From: Microbacterium sp.
GTDB lineage: Bacteria; Actinomycetota; Actinomycetes; Actinomycetales; Microbacteriaceae
Direction: 5' to 3'
Assembly: GCF_017305435.1 (NCBI RefSeq)
Contig: NZ_JAFKIP010000007.1
Span: 186,001 to 250,000 of the forward strand
Length of the DNA: 64,000 nt
Shown in pieces: positions 17,936 through 26,558 of this stretch. Positions within the stretch are counted from its first letter, which is position 1. Every line of letters starts with the position of its first letter. Under the pieces are notes generated by a model. That model was not told the origin of the DNA. It ran no database searches and saw nothing but the letters and a program-made list of their open reading frames with translations. Both the position numbers and the translations under genes were made by a program.

Positions 17936-18876
17936 CGACGGCCGCCGTCGCGTTCGAGGGCGCGCGAGATGCGGTTCGCGGCGAGGACGACGGCGACGAT
18001 CACGAGCCCGGGGAGCGTCGTCAGCCACCAGGCGACCGCGAGGTAGTCGCGCCCGCCCGCGACGAGCGATCCCCACTCCGGCGCGGGCGGCGGCGCGCCG
18101 AACCCGAGGAACGACAGCGACGAGATCGCCAGCACCATGACGCCGAACTCCAGCGCCGCCAGCGCGACGACCGGGCCCGAGGCGTTGGGCAGCACGTGTC
18201 GGCGGAGGATCGTGTACCACCGCACACCGGCGATGCGCGCGGCCTCGACGTAGACGGCCGTCGACACCGTGAGGACCTCGGCGCGCATGACGCGCGAGAA
18301 CGAGGCGATGCTCGCCAGGCCGACGGCGATCGCGACGTTGAGCGTGCCGAAGCCGAGCGCCGTGATGAGCGCGAGCGACAGGAGCAGGCTCGGGATCGCG
18401 AGGAGCACGTCCATGAAGCGCATGATGGCGTCGTCGACGATCCCGCGGAGGAAGCCCGCGAGCAGGCCGAACAGCGAGCCCGCCGCCAGCCCGACGACGA
18501 CCGCGACGCTCGTCGCAGCGAGCGACGTGGCGGAGCCGTGCACGACGCGAGCGAAGAGATCACGCCCCAGATTGTCGGTTCCGAACCAGTGCGCCGCGCT
18601 CGGCGGCTGGAGGCGATCGGCGGGAACCCCTTGGATCGGATCCCACGCCGTGAACCACGTCGGTGCGATCGCCCACAGCGTCACGAGCACGAGCACCACG
18701 ATGGATGCGACGAGCGAGGGCCGGCGCAGCACGGCCCTCCAGCGGCTCGTGGCGGCCGCTCGCGGCGCGGCGCTCTCCGCGGTGTCGACCGCGGTGGCGG
18801 AGTCTGCGTCCGGGTCGCCTGGGACCGGGGCCACGAGGGCCTGTTCGGGGAGGGCGACGGTCGTGTCGAGTGCCAT
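17932..18876 (-). CDS. oligopeptide-type ABC transporter permease (DppC type)
   Basis: About 314 aa. Disordered Ala/Asp N-terminus (about 50 residues), then a membrane segment, the OppC-type N-terminal motif HWFGTDNLGRDLF, about five further membrane segments and the EAA loop EAARIAGVRWYTILRRHVLPN. Start set at ATG 18876 because AAGGAG (complement of 18882-18887) lies five bases upstream; an ATG at 18909 overlapping the DppB stop lacks a ribosome binding site and would add 11 residues. Stop overlaps the double ATPase start (ATGA). Confidence 0.9.
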   Translation of the reverse strand: MALDTTVALPEQALVAPVPGDPDADSATAVDTAESAAPRAAATSRWRAVLRRPSLVASIVVLVLVTLWAIAPTWFTAWDPIQGVPADRLQPPSAAHWFGTDNLGRDLFARVVHGSATSLAATSVAVVVGLAAGSLFGLLAGFLRGIVDDAIMRFMDVLLAIPSLLLSLALITALGFGTLNVAIAVGLASIASFSRVMRAEVLTVSTAVYVEAARIAGVRWYTILRRHVLPNASGPVVALAALEFGVMVLAISSLSFLGFGAPPPAPEWGSLVAGGRDYLAVAWWLTTLPGLVIVAVVLAANRISRALERDGGRR

Positions 18877-18905
18877 GAGAGCTCCTTGGGAGACGGGCAT
18901 CGTGC

Positions 18906-19886
18906 TCATGCGGCGGCGAACGCGCTGCGGGCGAGGGTGATGCGACGGTCGACGAGCGGGTAGACGAGGTCGACGAGGAGGTTCGCGACGACGAACACGA
19001 AAGCCGCGAAGACGACCACGGCCTGGACGACCGGCACGTCGCGGTTGTTGACGGCCGTGACGACGAGCCGACCTATGCCGAGTCGGGAATACACCGTCTC
19101 GGTGACGACGGCGCCCGAGAGCAGCCCGCCGACCAGCACCCCGAGCATCGTGAGCGTGGGGATGGCGGCGTTCCGGAACGCGTGCCCGAGCTGGACGCGC
19201 GCCTCGCTCGCGCCCTTTGCGCGGACGACGTCCACATAGGGCTGGGCGAGCGTCGCGCGGAGGCTCCGCGCGAGGAGCTGCGCCACGAATGCGCCCGACG
19301 GGATCGCGAGCGTGACGGCCGGAAGGATGAGGCTGACGAAGCCCGCATCTCCGACCGAGGGGAAGATCCGCAACCGGAACGAGAACGCCTGGAGGAGGAG
19401 GAGCCCGATCCAGAAGACGGGGATCGACACCCCGATCGGCGGGAGGGAGAAGAGCAGATTCCGCAGCCACGTCGGACGGGCCAGGGAGGCGCCGAGCGCG
19501 AGCCCGACGCCGATGAGGACGGAGAGGGCGAGCGCGAGCGAGGTGAGCGCGAGCGTCGGCGGAAGCGCCTCGAGCAGGAGCGCTGTGGCGGGGCGTCCGG
19601 TCTGCGTCGAGACGCCGAGGTCGCCCGTGAGCGCACGGCCGAGCGCCGCGAGGTACTGCTCCCAGAGGGGGCGGTCGAGCCCGAGCTCACCGCGCAGCTT
19701 CTCGACGAGGGCGGGGTCGACCGCATCCTGATCACCGCCGCCCGCGAAGAGCGTCGCGGCATCCCCCGGCAGAAGGTAGAGGATGAGGAACGAGATCGTG
19801 TATGCCGCCCACAGCACGAGCAGTCCTTGGCCTGCTCGCCGGCCCACATAGCGCAGCCACACGGTCTCGCTCCTCATCCTCGTCAC
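18906..19886 (-). CDS. oligopeptide-type ABC transporter permease (DppB type)
   Basis: 326 aa, six predicted membrane segments: the first at about 17-37 (GLLVLWAAYTISFLILYLLPGD), periplasmic loop with LGLDRPLWEQYLAALGRAL and GDLGVS typical of DppB, then the EAA loop VDVVRAKGASEARVQLGHAFRN and the C-terminal VVVFAAFVFVVANLLVDLVYPLVDRR. Starts 23 bp after the binding-protein stop. Confidence 0.92.
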   Translation of the reverse strand: MTRMRSETVWLRYVGRRAGQGLLVLWAAYTISFLILYLLPGDAATLFAGGGDQDAVDPALVEKLRGELGLDRPLWEQYLAALGRALTGDLGVSTQTGRPATALLLEALPPTLALTSLALALSVLIGVGLALGASLARPTWLRNLLFSLPPIGVSIPVFWIGLLLLQAFSFRLRIFPSVGDAGFVSLILPAVTLAIPSGAFVAQLLARSLRATLAQPYVDVVRAKGASEARVQLGHAFRNAAIPTLTMLGVLVGGLLSGAVVTETVYSRLGIGRLVVTAVNNRDVPVVQAVVVFAAFVFVVANLLVDLVYPLVDRRITLARSAFAAA

Positions 19887-19909
19887 ACCTCAGTCGCGGA
19901 CGCCGCGAC

Positions 19910-21544
19910 TCACTCCGAGATCCAGGCGTCGTAGAAGTCGAGGCGGCTGGATGCCTCGAACTTCAGGTCCACCACCTTCTTCGCCGCCGTGATCGTGGTC
20001 GACAGCTGGTAGATCGGGATGGAGTAGGCGTCGCTGATCAGGAGCTTCGCCGCCTCGTCGACGACCTTCTGCCGCTCGGCGCGGTCGGTGATCGACGCCT
20101 GCGAAGCGAGCAGCTCGTCGATCGGATCGATCGCCGTCCGCTTCGTCACGTTGTTGGTCCCCTGGGACGAGAAGACGGTGCGCAGGACGTCCGGGTCGGC
20201 GCGCGTCAGGTTGCCGTAGCTGAAGTCGTAGTCCCCGGCCGCCTGCGCCGCCTGGACATCGGCGATCGCCGCGAACTTCAACTGCAGGTCGACGCCGATC
20301 TGGCGCAGCTGCTGCTGCACGAGCTCCAGCACCTCCTTCGGGGCCTGCCAGTACGTCACGAGGAAGCTCAGCTTCTCGCCGTCCTTCTCGCGGATCCCGT
20401 CGGAGCCGACCGTCCAGCCGGCGCCGTCGAGGAGCTTCTTCGAGGCAGCGGGGTCGTAGACGAGGTCGTCGCTGAGGTCGGTGAAGTACGGCGTCGAGGA
20501 CGACAGCGGCGAGACGGCGGGGGTGTCGTCGGGGCCGAGGAGCGACGACGTGATCTGCTCGCGGTCGATGCCCTTCTGGATCGCCTGGCGGACGGCCTTG
20601 TCGGCGAGCTTCGGCGTCGACTGGTTGGCGTACAGGTTGTACACGACGCCCGGGTTCGCGCGGTTCAGCGCCCAGAAGCCGTCGGTCTGGAAGAGCGGCG
20701 CGTCGGTCGCGGCGATCCCGGTCGTCGCGTCGATCTGCCCGGACTGGAGGCTGCCGGTGCGGTTGCCGGACTCCGGGATCACGACGTACGTGATCGTGTC
20801 GAGGTAGGCGTCGCCCGTGTGCGCCGCGGTGGGCGGAGCCCAGTCGTACCCCGTCCGGCGCTCGAGCACGGCGCCCTGGTTCGGGGTGTAGCTCTGGACC
20901 GAGAAGGGACCGGATCCGACGTACTTGCCGAGGCAGCGGTCGGGCTGGCTCACGGCCGCCGTGGCGGGCGAGAGGAGACCGAGGGTGAACGTCGATGTCG
21001 CCTGCAGGAACTGCGCGCTCGGCGCGGAGAAGTCGATCGTGACCGTCTGCGGGTCGACGACCTCGATGCTCTTCAGGCCCGCGAGATACGACGAGCCGAG
21101 CGTCGACTTCGCCCCGAGCGCCTGGATCGCCTCGAAGTTCGTCTTTACGGATGCCGCGTCGATCGGCTCGCCGTCGGCGTAGGTGGCACCGGTGCGGAGG
21201 GTGAAGGTGAAGCTCGTCGCATCGTCGTTGACGGTCCACGAGTCGGCGAGCCACGGGAGGATCTCGCCGCTCTCCGGGTCCTGCGTGGTGAGCGAGGCGA
21301 CCGTCTGGCGGGCGATCGCGATCGCGTCGTTGTTGCCGACCTGCTGCGGGTCGATGCACTGGCTGTCGACGGAGATCGCGAAGGTGAGGTTGCCGCCGGG
21401 GACGGCGCTCGGCGCCGCCGTGGTGGGCGCGGCGGCGGGAGTGCCGCCGGCACAGGCGGTGAGAACGACCGTGAGCGCTCCCGCGGCGGCGATCAGCGCC
21501 GCGGCTCGGGCTCGCAGCGGGGTGCGGTGCGGGGTATGGGACAT
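19910..21544 (-). CDS. oligopeptide-type ABC transporter substrate-binding lipoprotein
   Basis: 544 aa, family 5 solute-binding protein. Signal peptide with RARAAALIAAAG and lipobox LTAC (Cys about residue 31), then an Ala/Thr linker. Family blocks: LRTGATYADGEPIDAASV, SGPFSVQSY near 205, DKAVRQAIQKGIDREQI. Start ATG 21544 has GGAG six bases upstream; 38 further in-frame upstream residues show no signal-peptide logic and are rejected. It heads the operon running to 12893. Family 5 proteins bind di-/oligopeptides but also modified amino acids, and the M20 and LLM partners suggest an acylated or S-modified substrate. Confidence 0.92.
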   Translation of the reverse strand: MSHTPHRTPLRARAAALIAAAGALTVVLTACAGGTPAAAPTTAAPSAVPGGNLTFAISVDSQCIDPQQVGNNDAIAIARQTVASLTTQDPESGEILPWLADSWTVNDDATSFTFTLRTGATYADGEPIDAASVKTNFEAIQALGAKSTLGSSYLAGLKSIEVVDPQTVTIDFSAPSAQFLQATSTFTLGLLSPATAAVSQPDRCLGKYVGSGPFSVQSYTPNQGAVLERRTGYDWAPPTAAHTGDAYLDTITYVVIPESGNRTGSLQSGQIDATTGIAATDAPLFQTDGFWALNRANPGVVYNLYANQSTPKLADKAVRQAIQKGIDREQITSSLLGPDDTPAVSPLSSSTPYFTDLSDDLVYDPAASKKLLDGAGWTVGSDGIREKDGEKLSFLVTYWQAPKEVLELVQQQLRQIGVDLQLKFAAIADVQAAQAAGDYDFSYGNLTRADPDVLRTVFSSQGTNNVTKRTAIDPIDELLASQASITDRAERQKVVDEAAKLLISDAYSIPIYQLSTTITAAKKVVDLKFEASSRLDFYDAWISE

Positions 21545-21643
21545 GGACGACTCCGAGAGGGGGTGAGGGACAGGCGCAGGGGTCGGGGACCCGAGATCGC
21601 TGCTCCCAGGGTGTCCGCACCGCCCGATCGGCGCTGGCGGCGT

Positions 21644-21699
21644 CGTCATGCGGCTCAATGTGTCGTCATGCGGCGAGGTCCGGCGTCATCCGGCGTCAT
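21644..21699 (-). promoter_or_regulatory. four phased CGTCAT repeats upstream of peptide-import operon
   Basis: On the plus strand CGTCAT occurs at 21644, 21664, 21684 and 21694 (spacings 20, 20 and 10 bp), all on one face of the helix. The first two copies share a 13-bp GTCGTCATGCGGC. The array begins 100 bp upstream of the binding-protein ATG and 20 bp downstream of the SelO-like stop. A multimeric regulator site is likely. Confidence 0.5.
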
Positions 21700-21724
21700 C
21701 TGGCCGGGCACGCGATCGCCCCGG

Positions 21725-23215
21725 TCACGTCCCGCAGAATGTGCGGTGCGGCGGATGCCCCGCCGGCGCCGGCCACGCGTAGCGCCGGTATTCCGCACCC
21801 GCTCGCCGCGTGAACGGGTCGCGGACGAGAGCGAGCAGCCGGTCGAACGGGACGAGGTCGCCGCCGACCGCCGCATCCAGCGCTTCGTCCACGAGGTGGT
21901 TCCGCGGGATGTAGATCGGGTTCGCGCGACGCAGGGCCGCTCCCGACGGCGCGTGGGAGCGCCAGCGCACGAGCCACGCGTCGAGATCGGGCACCTCGCC
22001 GAGGAACCGCGCCCGGACGGCGCGCTCCTCGCCCTCCGCGGCGGCGGCGAGATCGCGCCAGAAGCCGGTGTAGTCGACGCGGTGCCTTTCGATGAGTTCG
22101 AAGGCGGCCTCGGCGACCTCGTCGATCTCACGCGCGGGGACGCGATCGTCGAGACCCAGCTGCGCGCGGAACCCGATGCGCCGATGTGCGCGGTAGCGGG
22201 CGTCGAACGTCGCGACGATCTCGGCCGCGGTCGCCTCGCCCGCGCTGGGCGATGACGCGAGCAGCGGCGCGAGCGCCTCGCCGAGGCGGGCGAGGTTCCA
22301 CGCCATGATCGCCGGCTGCCGGTCATGGGCGTAGCGGCCATGCTGATCGAGCGTGCTGAAGACGACCTGCGGGTCGTACTCGTCGACGAACGCGCACGGC
22401 CCGTAGTCGATCGTCTCCGCCGAGACGAGCACATTGTCGGTGCTGAGCACGCCGTGGACGAAACCTCGGCGCATCCAGAGCGCGGTCACGGATGCGACGG
22501 CATCCACGACGGCTTCCAGGAGGGCGCGGTAAGGCTCCGCCGCGCTCCGCGCCGAGCTGTAGTGGCGATCGATGACGTGATCGGCGAGGCGCCGGAGGAG
22601 ACCGGGGTCGGGATGGTGGTGGGCGTACTCGAAGGAGCCGAACCGAGCGTGACTCGCCGCGGTCCTCGCGAGGACCGCGCCCGGCAGGATGTCGTCCTCA
22701 CCCACGCGCGGCACACGCGGCGCGCCCGTCGCGATGACGGCGAGCGCGCGGGTCGTCGGCACGCCGAGCGCGTGCATCGCCGCGCTCACGAGGAACTCCC
22801 GCAGCATGGGCCCGACCGTCGCGAAACCGTCGACGCGTGACATCGGGGTCGGTCCGATGCCCTTGAGATGGATGTCGCGCAGGCGCCCGCGCGCGTCGCG
22901 CGCCTCACCGAGGAGCGCCGCACGCCCGTCGCCGAGGATGGGGCGGTACGAGCCCCACTGATGACCCGCGTACACCTGTGCGACGGCGCGCGCGGCGTAG
23001 GCCCCCGCGAAGAACTCGCCGCCGTCGGACGACGCGACGCGTGCCACGTCGAACCCGAGGTCGCGAAGGAGTGGTTCGTCCGCGGCGAGGAGCCGCGGCG
23101 CGCGCGGCGAGACGAGACGGACGGGCACCGACAGCTCGGGCAGGGCCTGCGCCCAGGCAGCGGCGAGGCCGACCGTCCCCGCGGGACGGGCTTCGCTGAC
23201 CGCCGCGTCGCTCAC
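21725..23215 (-). CDS. SelO/YdiU-like protein adenylyltransferase (pseudokinase fold)
   Basis: 496 aa. SelO proteins transfer AMP to protein hydroxyls and have a redox-linked role. Seen: YAGHQWGSYRPILGDGRAALLGE, HLKGIGPTPMSRVDGF, PTTRALAVIATG, RTAASHARFGSFE, GVLSTDNVLVSAETIDYGPCAFVDEYDP, QHGRYAHDRQPAIMAWNLARLGEAL, and a Cys near the C-terminus (FCGT), where SelO carries Cys/Sec. Two blocks deviate from the usual family text (TPYSR and GVMNTDN are TPMSR and GVLSTDN), so this is a divergent branch. GTG start at 23215 overlaps the previous stop (GTGA). It ends the LLM-LLM-flavoprotein operon. Confidence 0.85.
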   Translation of the reverse strand: MSDAAVSEARPAGTVGLAAAWAQALPELSVPVRLVSPRAPRLLAADEPLLRDLGFDVARVASSDGGEFFAGAYAARAVAQVYAGHQWGSYRPILGDGRAALLGEARDARGRLRDIHLKGIGPTPMSRVDGFATVGPMLREFLVSAAMHALGVPTTRALAVIATGAPRVPRVGEDDILPGAVLARTAASHARFGSFEYAHHHPDPGLLRRLADHVIDRHYSSARSAAEPYRALLEAVVDAVASVTALWMRRGFVHGVLSTDNVLVSAETIDYGPCAFVDEYDPQVVFSTLDQHGRYAHDRQPAIMAWNLARLGEALAPLLASSPSAGEATAAEIVATFDARYRAHRRIGFRAQLGLDDRVPAREIDEVAEAAFELIERHRVDYTGFWRDLAAAAEGEERAVRARFLGEVPDLDAWLVRWRSHAPSGAALRRANPIYIPRNHLVDEALDAAVGGDLVPFDRLLALVRDPFTRRAGAEYRRYAWPAPAGHPPHRTFCGT

Positions 23216-25197
23216 GGGCCCGCGAGGACGGCGGCGTCCACGGCGGGCGCAGCGGCGGACGCCTCCGCGTCGACGCCCGCCGCCCCGAGGAGGGCGTCGA
23301 TCATCGCCCCGGCGACACGGTCGTTCTGACGGAAGGGCAGCGCGTCGCTGCGTGGACGTGTGAAGGCCCCGCCCTCCGCGAGCGACGTGAAGGGGCCGAG
23401 CGCGAAGAGGGTGTCGTGCAGCGTTCCTCCGGCGCGCGCCACGCGTCCGTCGTCGGCAACGACGACACGGCCGAGCGATCCGGCGAACTCCGCGTCGGCG
23501 ACGCGCAGCTCGCTGCCGTGGATCGCGACGAGATCTCTCAGCGCAGCGTCGTCGCTCCGGGAGGCGACGCTCGCCGGCAGCCAGGCGTCGACGAGGATCC
23601 CGGCGCGTACGGAGCCCGGACGGCGGGGGCTCGTGGCGACGAACCCGGCGTCGATGCCCTCGCGGTCCGCCGGCTCGATCGCGACCGACACCTCGGGCCC
23701 GAGGAAGCGCAGCGCACCGGCATCCGCGAGCGCGAGGAGCTCTTCGAGCCGATGCGCGGGCGGACCGCTGGCGACGTAGCTGAAGAACGTCTGCCAGCGT
23801 TCCGGCAGCGTGACGGCGCGCGAGCGCGCGTTCCAGCGTGCGGCGGGGATCTCGCTCAGGGCGAGGAACGACAGCAGGGTCGCGAAGAAGAGGCCCTGGG
23901 CGGCACTGTGCTCCGGCGACGTCCGCAGCTGAAGATCGCGGCGGATGTGCGCGACGACCGCGTCGTGCGCATCGTCGGCGCTGTCGAAGCGAGCAGCGCG
24001 CGCACCGTCCTCCGGAGCGCCGAACGGGCGGTCGAGGTCTCCGATGTCGAGCCGGTCGAGCGGGTCGGGAACGAGTGCCGCGATCGCCGTCTGCAGGCCC
24101 GGATCGTCCCAGGCGTGGCGTGACAGCGTGCGGCGCGCGTCGTCCCACGTCCCTCTCACCCGATCCGGATGCCCCGTGAAGAGCTCCCGATAGTGACCGT
24201 GGAGCAGCTCCGATGCGATGAGCGGCCAGACGTCGCGGTCGAAGTCGAGGGGCGGAGCATCGGATGCCGAGAGCGCGGCGATCACGTCGGGCGTGAGGAC
24301 GTCGCGCTGCGGCGCATCGCCGTGGAGACGCGAGGACACCTTGGAGCGATACGGGACGCCGCGGCGCGACCCCAGATGAAGGCGGGGTTCGCGGCCCGAT
24401 GCGACATATCGCAGACGGCCGTCGACGCGTTCGAACAGCCCTCCGCGGCCCTGCGTGAGAAGGACCACGAGGTCGACGGCGGCGAGCCCCATGCCGCGGA
24501 CGATCACGTCGGCCCCGGGTGGGATGCCCTCGAGGTCGAGATCCGCCGTGAAGGCCGGCGGTACGTAGTGGAGTCCCGCCGTGCGCGCGCGCTCGACGAG
24601 GTCGGCGACCGAGGCGTCCGGCGCCGACCCGTGGTGGCCGACCGCGTACACGACGGCGTCGGCATCGAGGACGGCGCCCGACGCCAGCTGCACCCGCCAG
24701 CCGTCGCGCTCCCGGCGGACGGCGGTCGCGGCATCCTGTCGCGCCCTGATGACGACTCCGCTCGGCGCGGACGCGCGCACGCGGCGCGCGAACCAGGCGA
24801 GGTAGGAGCTCTGGAGCCTGCGGGTGGGGAAATCGGAGCCGGCGAGCCGCGTCGCCTCGGCGCGCACGAGCTCGTCGTCGATCTCCACGTCGGGGAGCTC
24901 ACCGCGGCGCCACGCCTCGACCCACTCGATCAGCGACGGTCCGGGGACGATCGGGCCGTCGATGCGGCACGTGTCGTCGGTGAAGACGGTGACGTCCTGC
25001 GCCATCGAGTTGAGCTTCAGCAGCGCGGACTGCGCGCGACGCCAGATACGGCCGGCGCCGAAGGGATGCGGGTCGACGACGTCGACCTCGACGGCGAGGC
25101 CGCTGGGGGCGAGTCCGTCGGAAGCCCGGGCGACGATCCGCTCGAGGAGCATCGCCGCGCGCGGGCCTCCGCCGATGACGACGAGGCGAGCGTTCAT
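23212..25197 (-). CDS. FAD/NAD(P)-binding protein (NAD_binding_9-like)
   Basis: 661 aa. Begins with a dinucleotide-binding motif VVIGGGPRAAMLLERI (residues 6-21), then FGAGRIWRRAQSALLKLNSMAQDVTVF and LVGAEA-type second elements (AVVYAVGHHGSAPD, VIVRGMGLAAVDLVVLL), the layout of the lysine-N6-hydroxylase-like flavoproteins annotated NAD_binding_9. The C-terminal half is less conserved. Probably a flavoprotein reductase or N-/S-oxygenase; the substrate is unknown. ATG 25197 overlaps the LLM stop, and its stop overlaps the SelO-like GTG, so all four genes of this operon are coupled. Confidence 0.82.
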   Translation of the reverse strand: MNARLVVIGGGPRAAMLLERIVARASDGLAPSGLAVEVDVVDPHPFGAGRIWRRAQSALLKLNSMAQDVTVFTDDTCRIDGPIVPGPSLIEWVEAWRRGELPDVEIDDELVRAEATRLAGSDFPTRRLQSSYLAWFARRVRASAPSGVVIRARQDAATAVRRERDGWRVQLASGAVLDADAVVYAVGHHGSAPDASVADLVERARTAGLHYVPPAFTADLDLEGIPPGADVIVRGMGLAAVDLVVLLTQGRGGLFERVDGRLRYVASGREPRLHLGSRRGVPYRSKVSSRLHGDAPQRDVLTPDVIAALSASDAPPLDFDRDVWPLIASELLHGHYRELFTGHPDRVRGTWDDARRTLSRHAWDDPGLQTAIAALVPDPLDRLDIGDLDRPFGAPEDGARAARFDSADDAHDAVVAHIRRDLQLRTSPEHSAAQGLFFATLLSFLALSEIPAARWNARSRAVTLPERWQTFFSYVASGPPAHRLEELLALADAGALRFLGPEVSVAIEPADREGIDAGFVATSPRRPGSVRAGILVDAWLPASVASRSDDAALRDLVAIHGSELRVADAEFAGSLGRVVVADDGRVARAGGTLHDTLFALGPFTSLAEGGAFTRPRSDALPFRQNDRVAGAMIDALLGAAGVDAEASAAAPAVDAAVLAGP

Positions 25198-26558
25198 CTC
25201 GCCGCGACGGCCGCGTCGACCGCCCGCACGGCCGGCAGCCCCAGCAGGTCGCGGAGCGTCGCGCCCTCTTCGTACGCCTCGCGGTACGAGCCGCGCTCCT
25301 GCAGGAGCGGAACGACACGATCGGCGAACTCGTCGAGGCCATGCGGAGACAGGTGCCCGACGATCGTGAACCCGTCGGTGGCGCGCCCCTGCACGTAGCG
25401 GTCGATCTCCGCCGCGATGTGCTCCGGCGTGCCGACGAACGTGTGCTTCGCCGTCAGCCGGATGACGACCTCGCGGATGCTGAGGTTCTCCGCCGCGCTG
25501 AGCTCGCGAAGACCGGCGATCCGCTTGCGGACGGCCGCGTGGCGATTCGCCCAGCCGTGGTCGGACTCGGCACCGGTCTCCGGCTCGACCTGCGGCAGGG
25601 GGCCGTCGGGGTCGTAGCCGCTCAGGTCGCGCCCCCACACCTGCTCGATGTAGGTCAGGGCCGTCTCGGGCCGCACCTGCTGGAGCGCGATCTCGCGAGA
25701 GCGCTCCTGCGCCTCCGCCGCCGAGTCGCCGATCACGAACGTCGCCGCGGGAAGGATCTTCAGGGACTCCTCGTCGCGGCCGTCCGCCGCCAGGCGACCC
25801 TTCACGTCGTCGTAGAACGCGCGCGCGTCGTCGAACTCGGTGTGGAGCGAGAAGATGACCTCGGCGTGCGCCGCCCCGAAATCGCGCCCATCGGCGGAAT
25901 CGCCCGCCTGGACGATCACGGGGCGTCCCTGCGGCGAACGCGGCACGTCGAACAGGGCGTCGACGTCGAACTGGGCGCCGGTGTGCCGCACCCGCGCGGG
26001 AGCGCCCGGCCGGAGGAATCGCCCCGTCTCGGCATCCGCCACGATGTCCCCGGGCGCCCAGGAGTCCCAGAGCTCCTTCGCGAGCTCCGCGAACTCGGCG
26101 GCACGGGTGTACCGGTCGGCGTGGTCGAGGAAGCCGCCGCGGCGGAAGTTCGCGCCGTGGAAGGCGTCGGAGCTCGTCACGGCGTTCCACCCCGCCCGCC
26201 CCGCGGACAGCCAGTCGAGGGTCGCGAGCTCGCGAGCGAGTTCGTACGGCTCGTTGAACGTCGTGTTGAGCGTGCCGACGAGCCCCACGTGGTCGGTGAC
26301 GGCGGCAAGCGCCGCGAGGATCGAGAGCGTGTTCGGGCGGCCGACGACGTCGCGCCCGTGGATGCGGCCGCGATGCTCGCGCAGCCGCAGACCTTCTGCG
26401 AGGAAGACGTAGTCGAACAGACCCTTCTCGGCGGTGCGCCCGAAGTACTCGAACGAGGAGAAGTCGATCTGGCTGCCGGAGTGCGCGTCGTTCCACACCG
26501 TCGTGTTGTTCACGCCGGGGAAGTGGGCGGCGAGATGGATCTGACGGGGACGGGTCAT
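25194..26558 (-). CDS. LLM monooxygenase, NtaA/SnaA/DszA family
   Basis: 454 aa. Typical NtaA/DszA signatures: NNTTVWNDAHSGSQIDFSSFEYF, LFDYVFLAEG, LNTTFNEPYELARELATLDWLSAGRAGWNAVTSSD (the FMN-binding and family-specific block), PRSPQGRPVIVQAGDSADGRDFGAAHAEVIF, and TFVGTPEHIAAEIDRYV near the C-terminus. Family members cleave C-S, C-N or S-O bonds of small substrates (nitrilotriacetate, dibenzothiophene sulfone, S-methylcysteine derivatives) with FMNH2 from a reductase. ATG 26558 overlaps the upstream LLM stop. Confidence 0.92.
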   Translation of the reverse strand: MTRPRQIHLAAHFPGVNNTTVWNDAHSGSQIDFSSFEYFGRTAEKGLFDYVFLAEGLRLREHRGRIHGRDVVGRPNTLSILAALAAVTDHVGLVGTLNTTFNEPYELARELATLDWLSAGRAGWNAVTSSDAFHGANFRRGGFLDHADRYTRAAEFAELAKELWDSWAPGDIVADAETGRFLRPGAPARVRHTGAQFDVDALFDVPRSPQGRPVIVQAGDSADGRDFGAAHAEVIFSLHTEFDDARAFYDDVKGRLAADGRDEESLKILPAATFVIGDSAAEAQERSREIALQQVRPETALTYIEQVWGRDLSGYDPDGPLPQVEPETGAESDHGWANRHAAVRKRIAGLRELSAAENLSIREVVIRLTAKHTFVGTPEHIAAEIDRYVQGRATDGFTIVGHLSPHGLDEFADRVVPLLQERGSYREAYEEGATLRDLLGLPAVRAVDAAVAAR

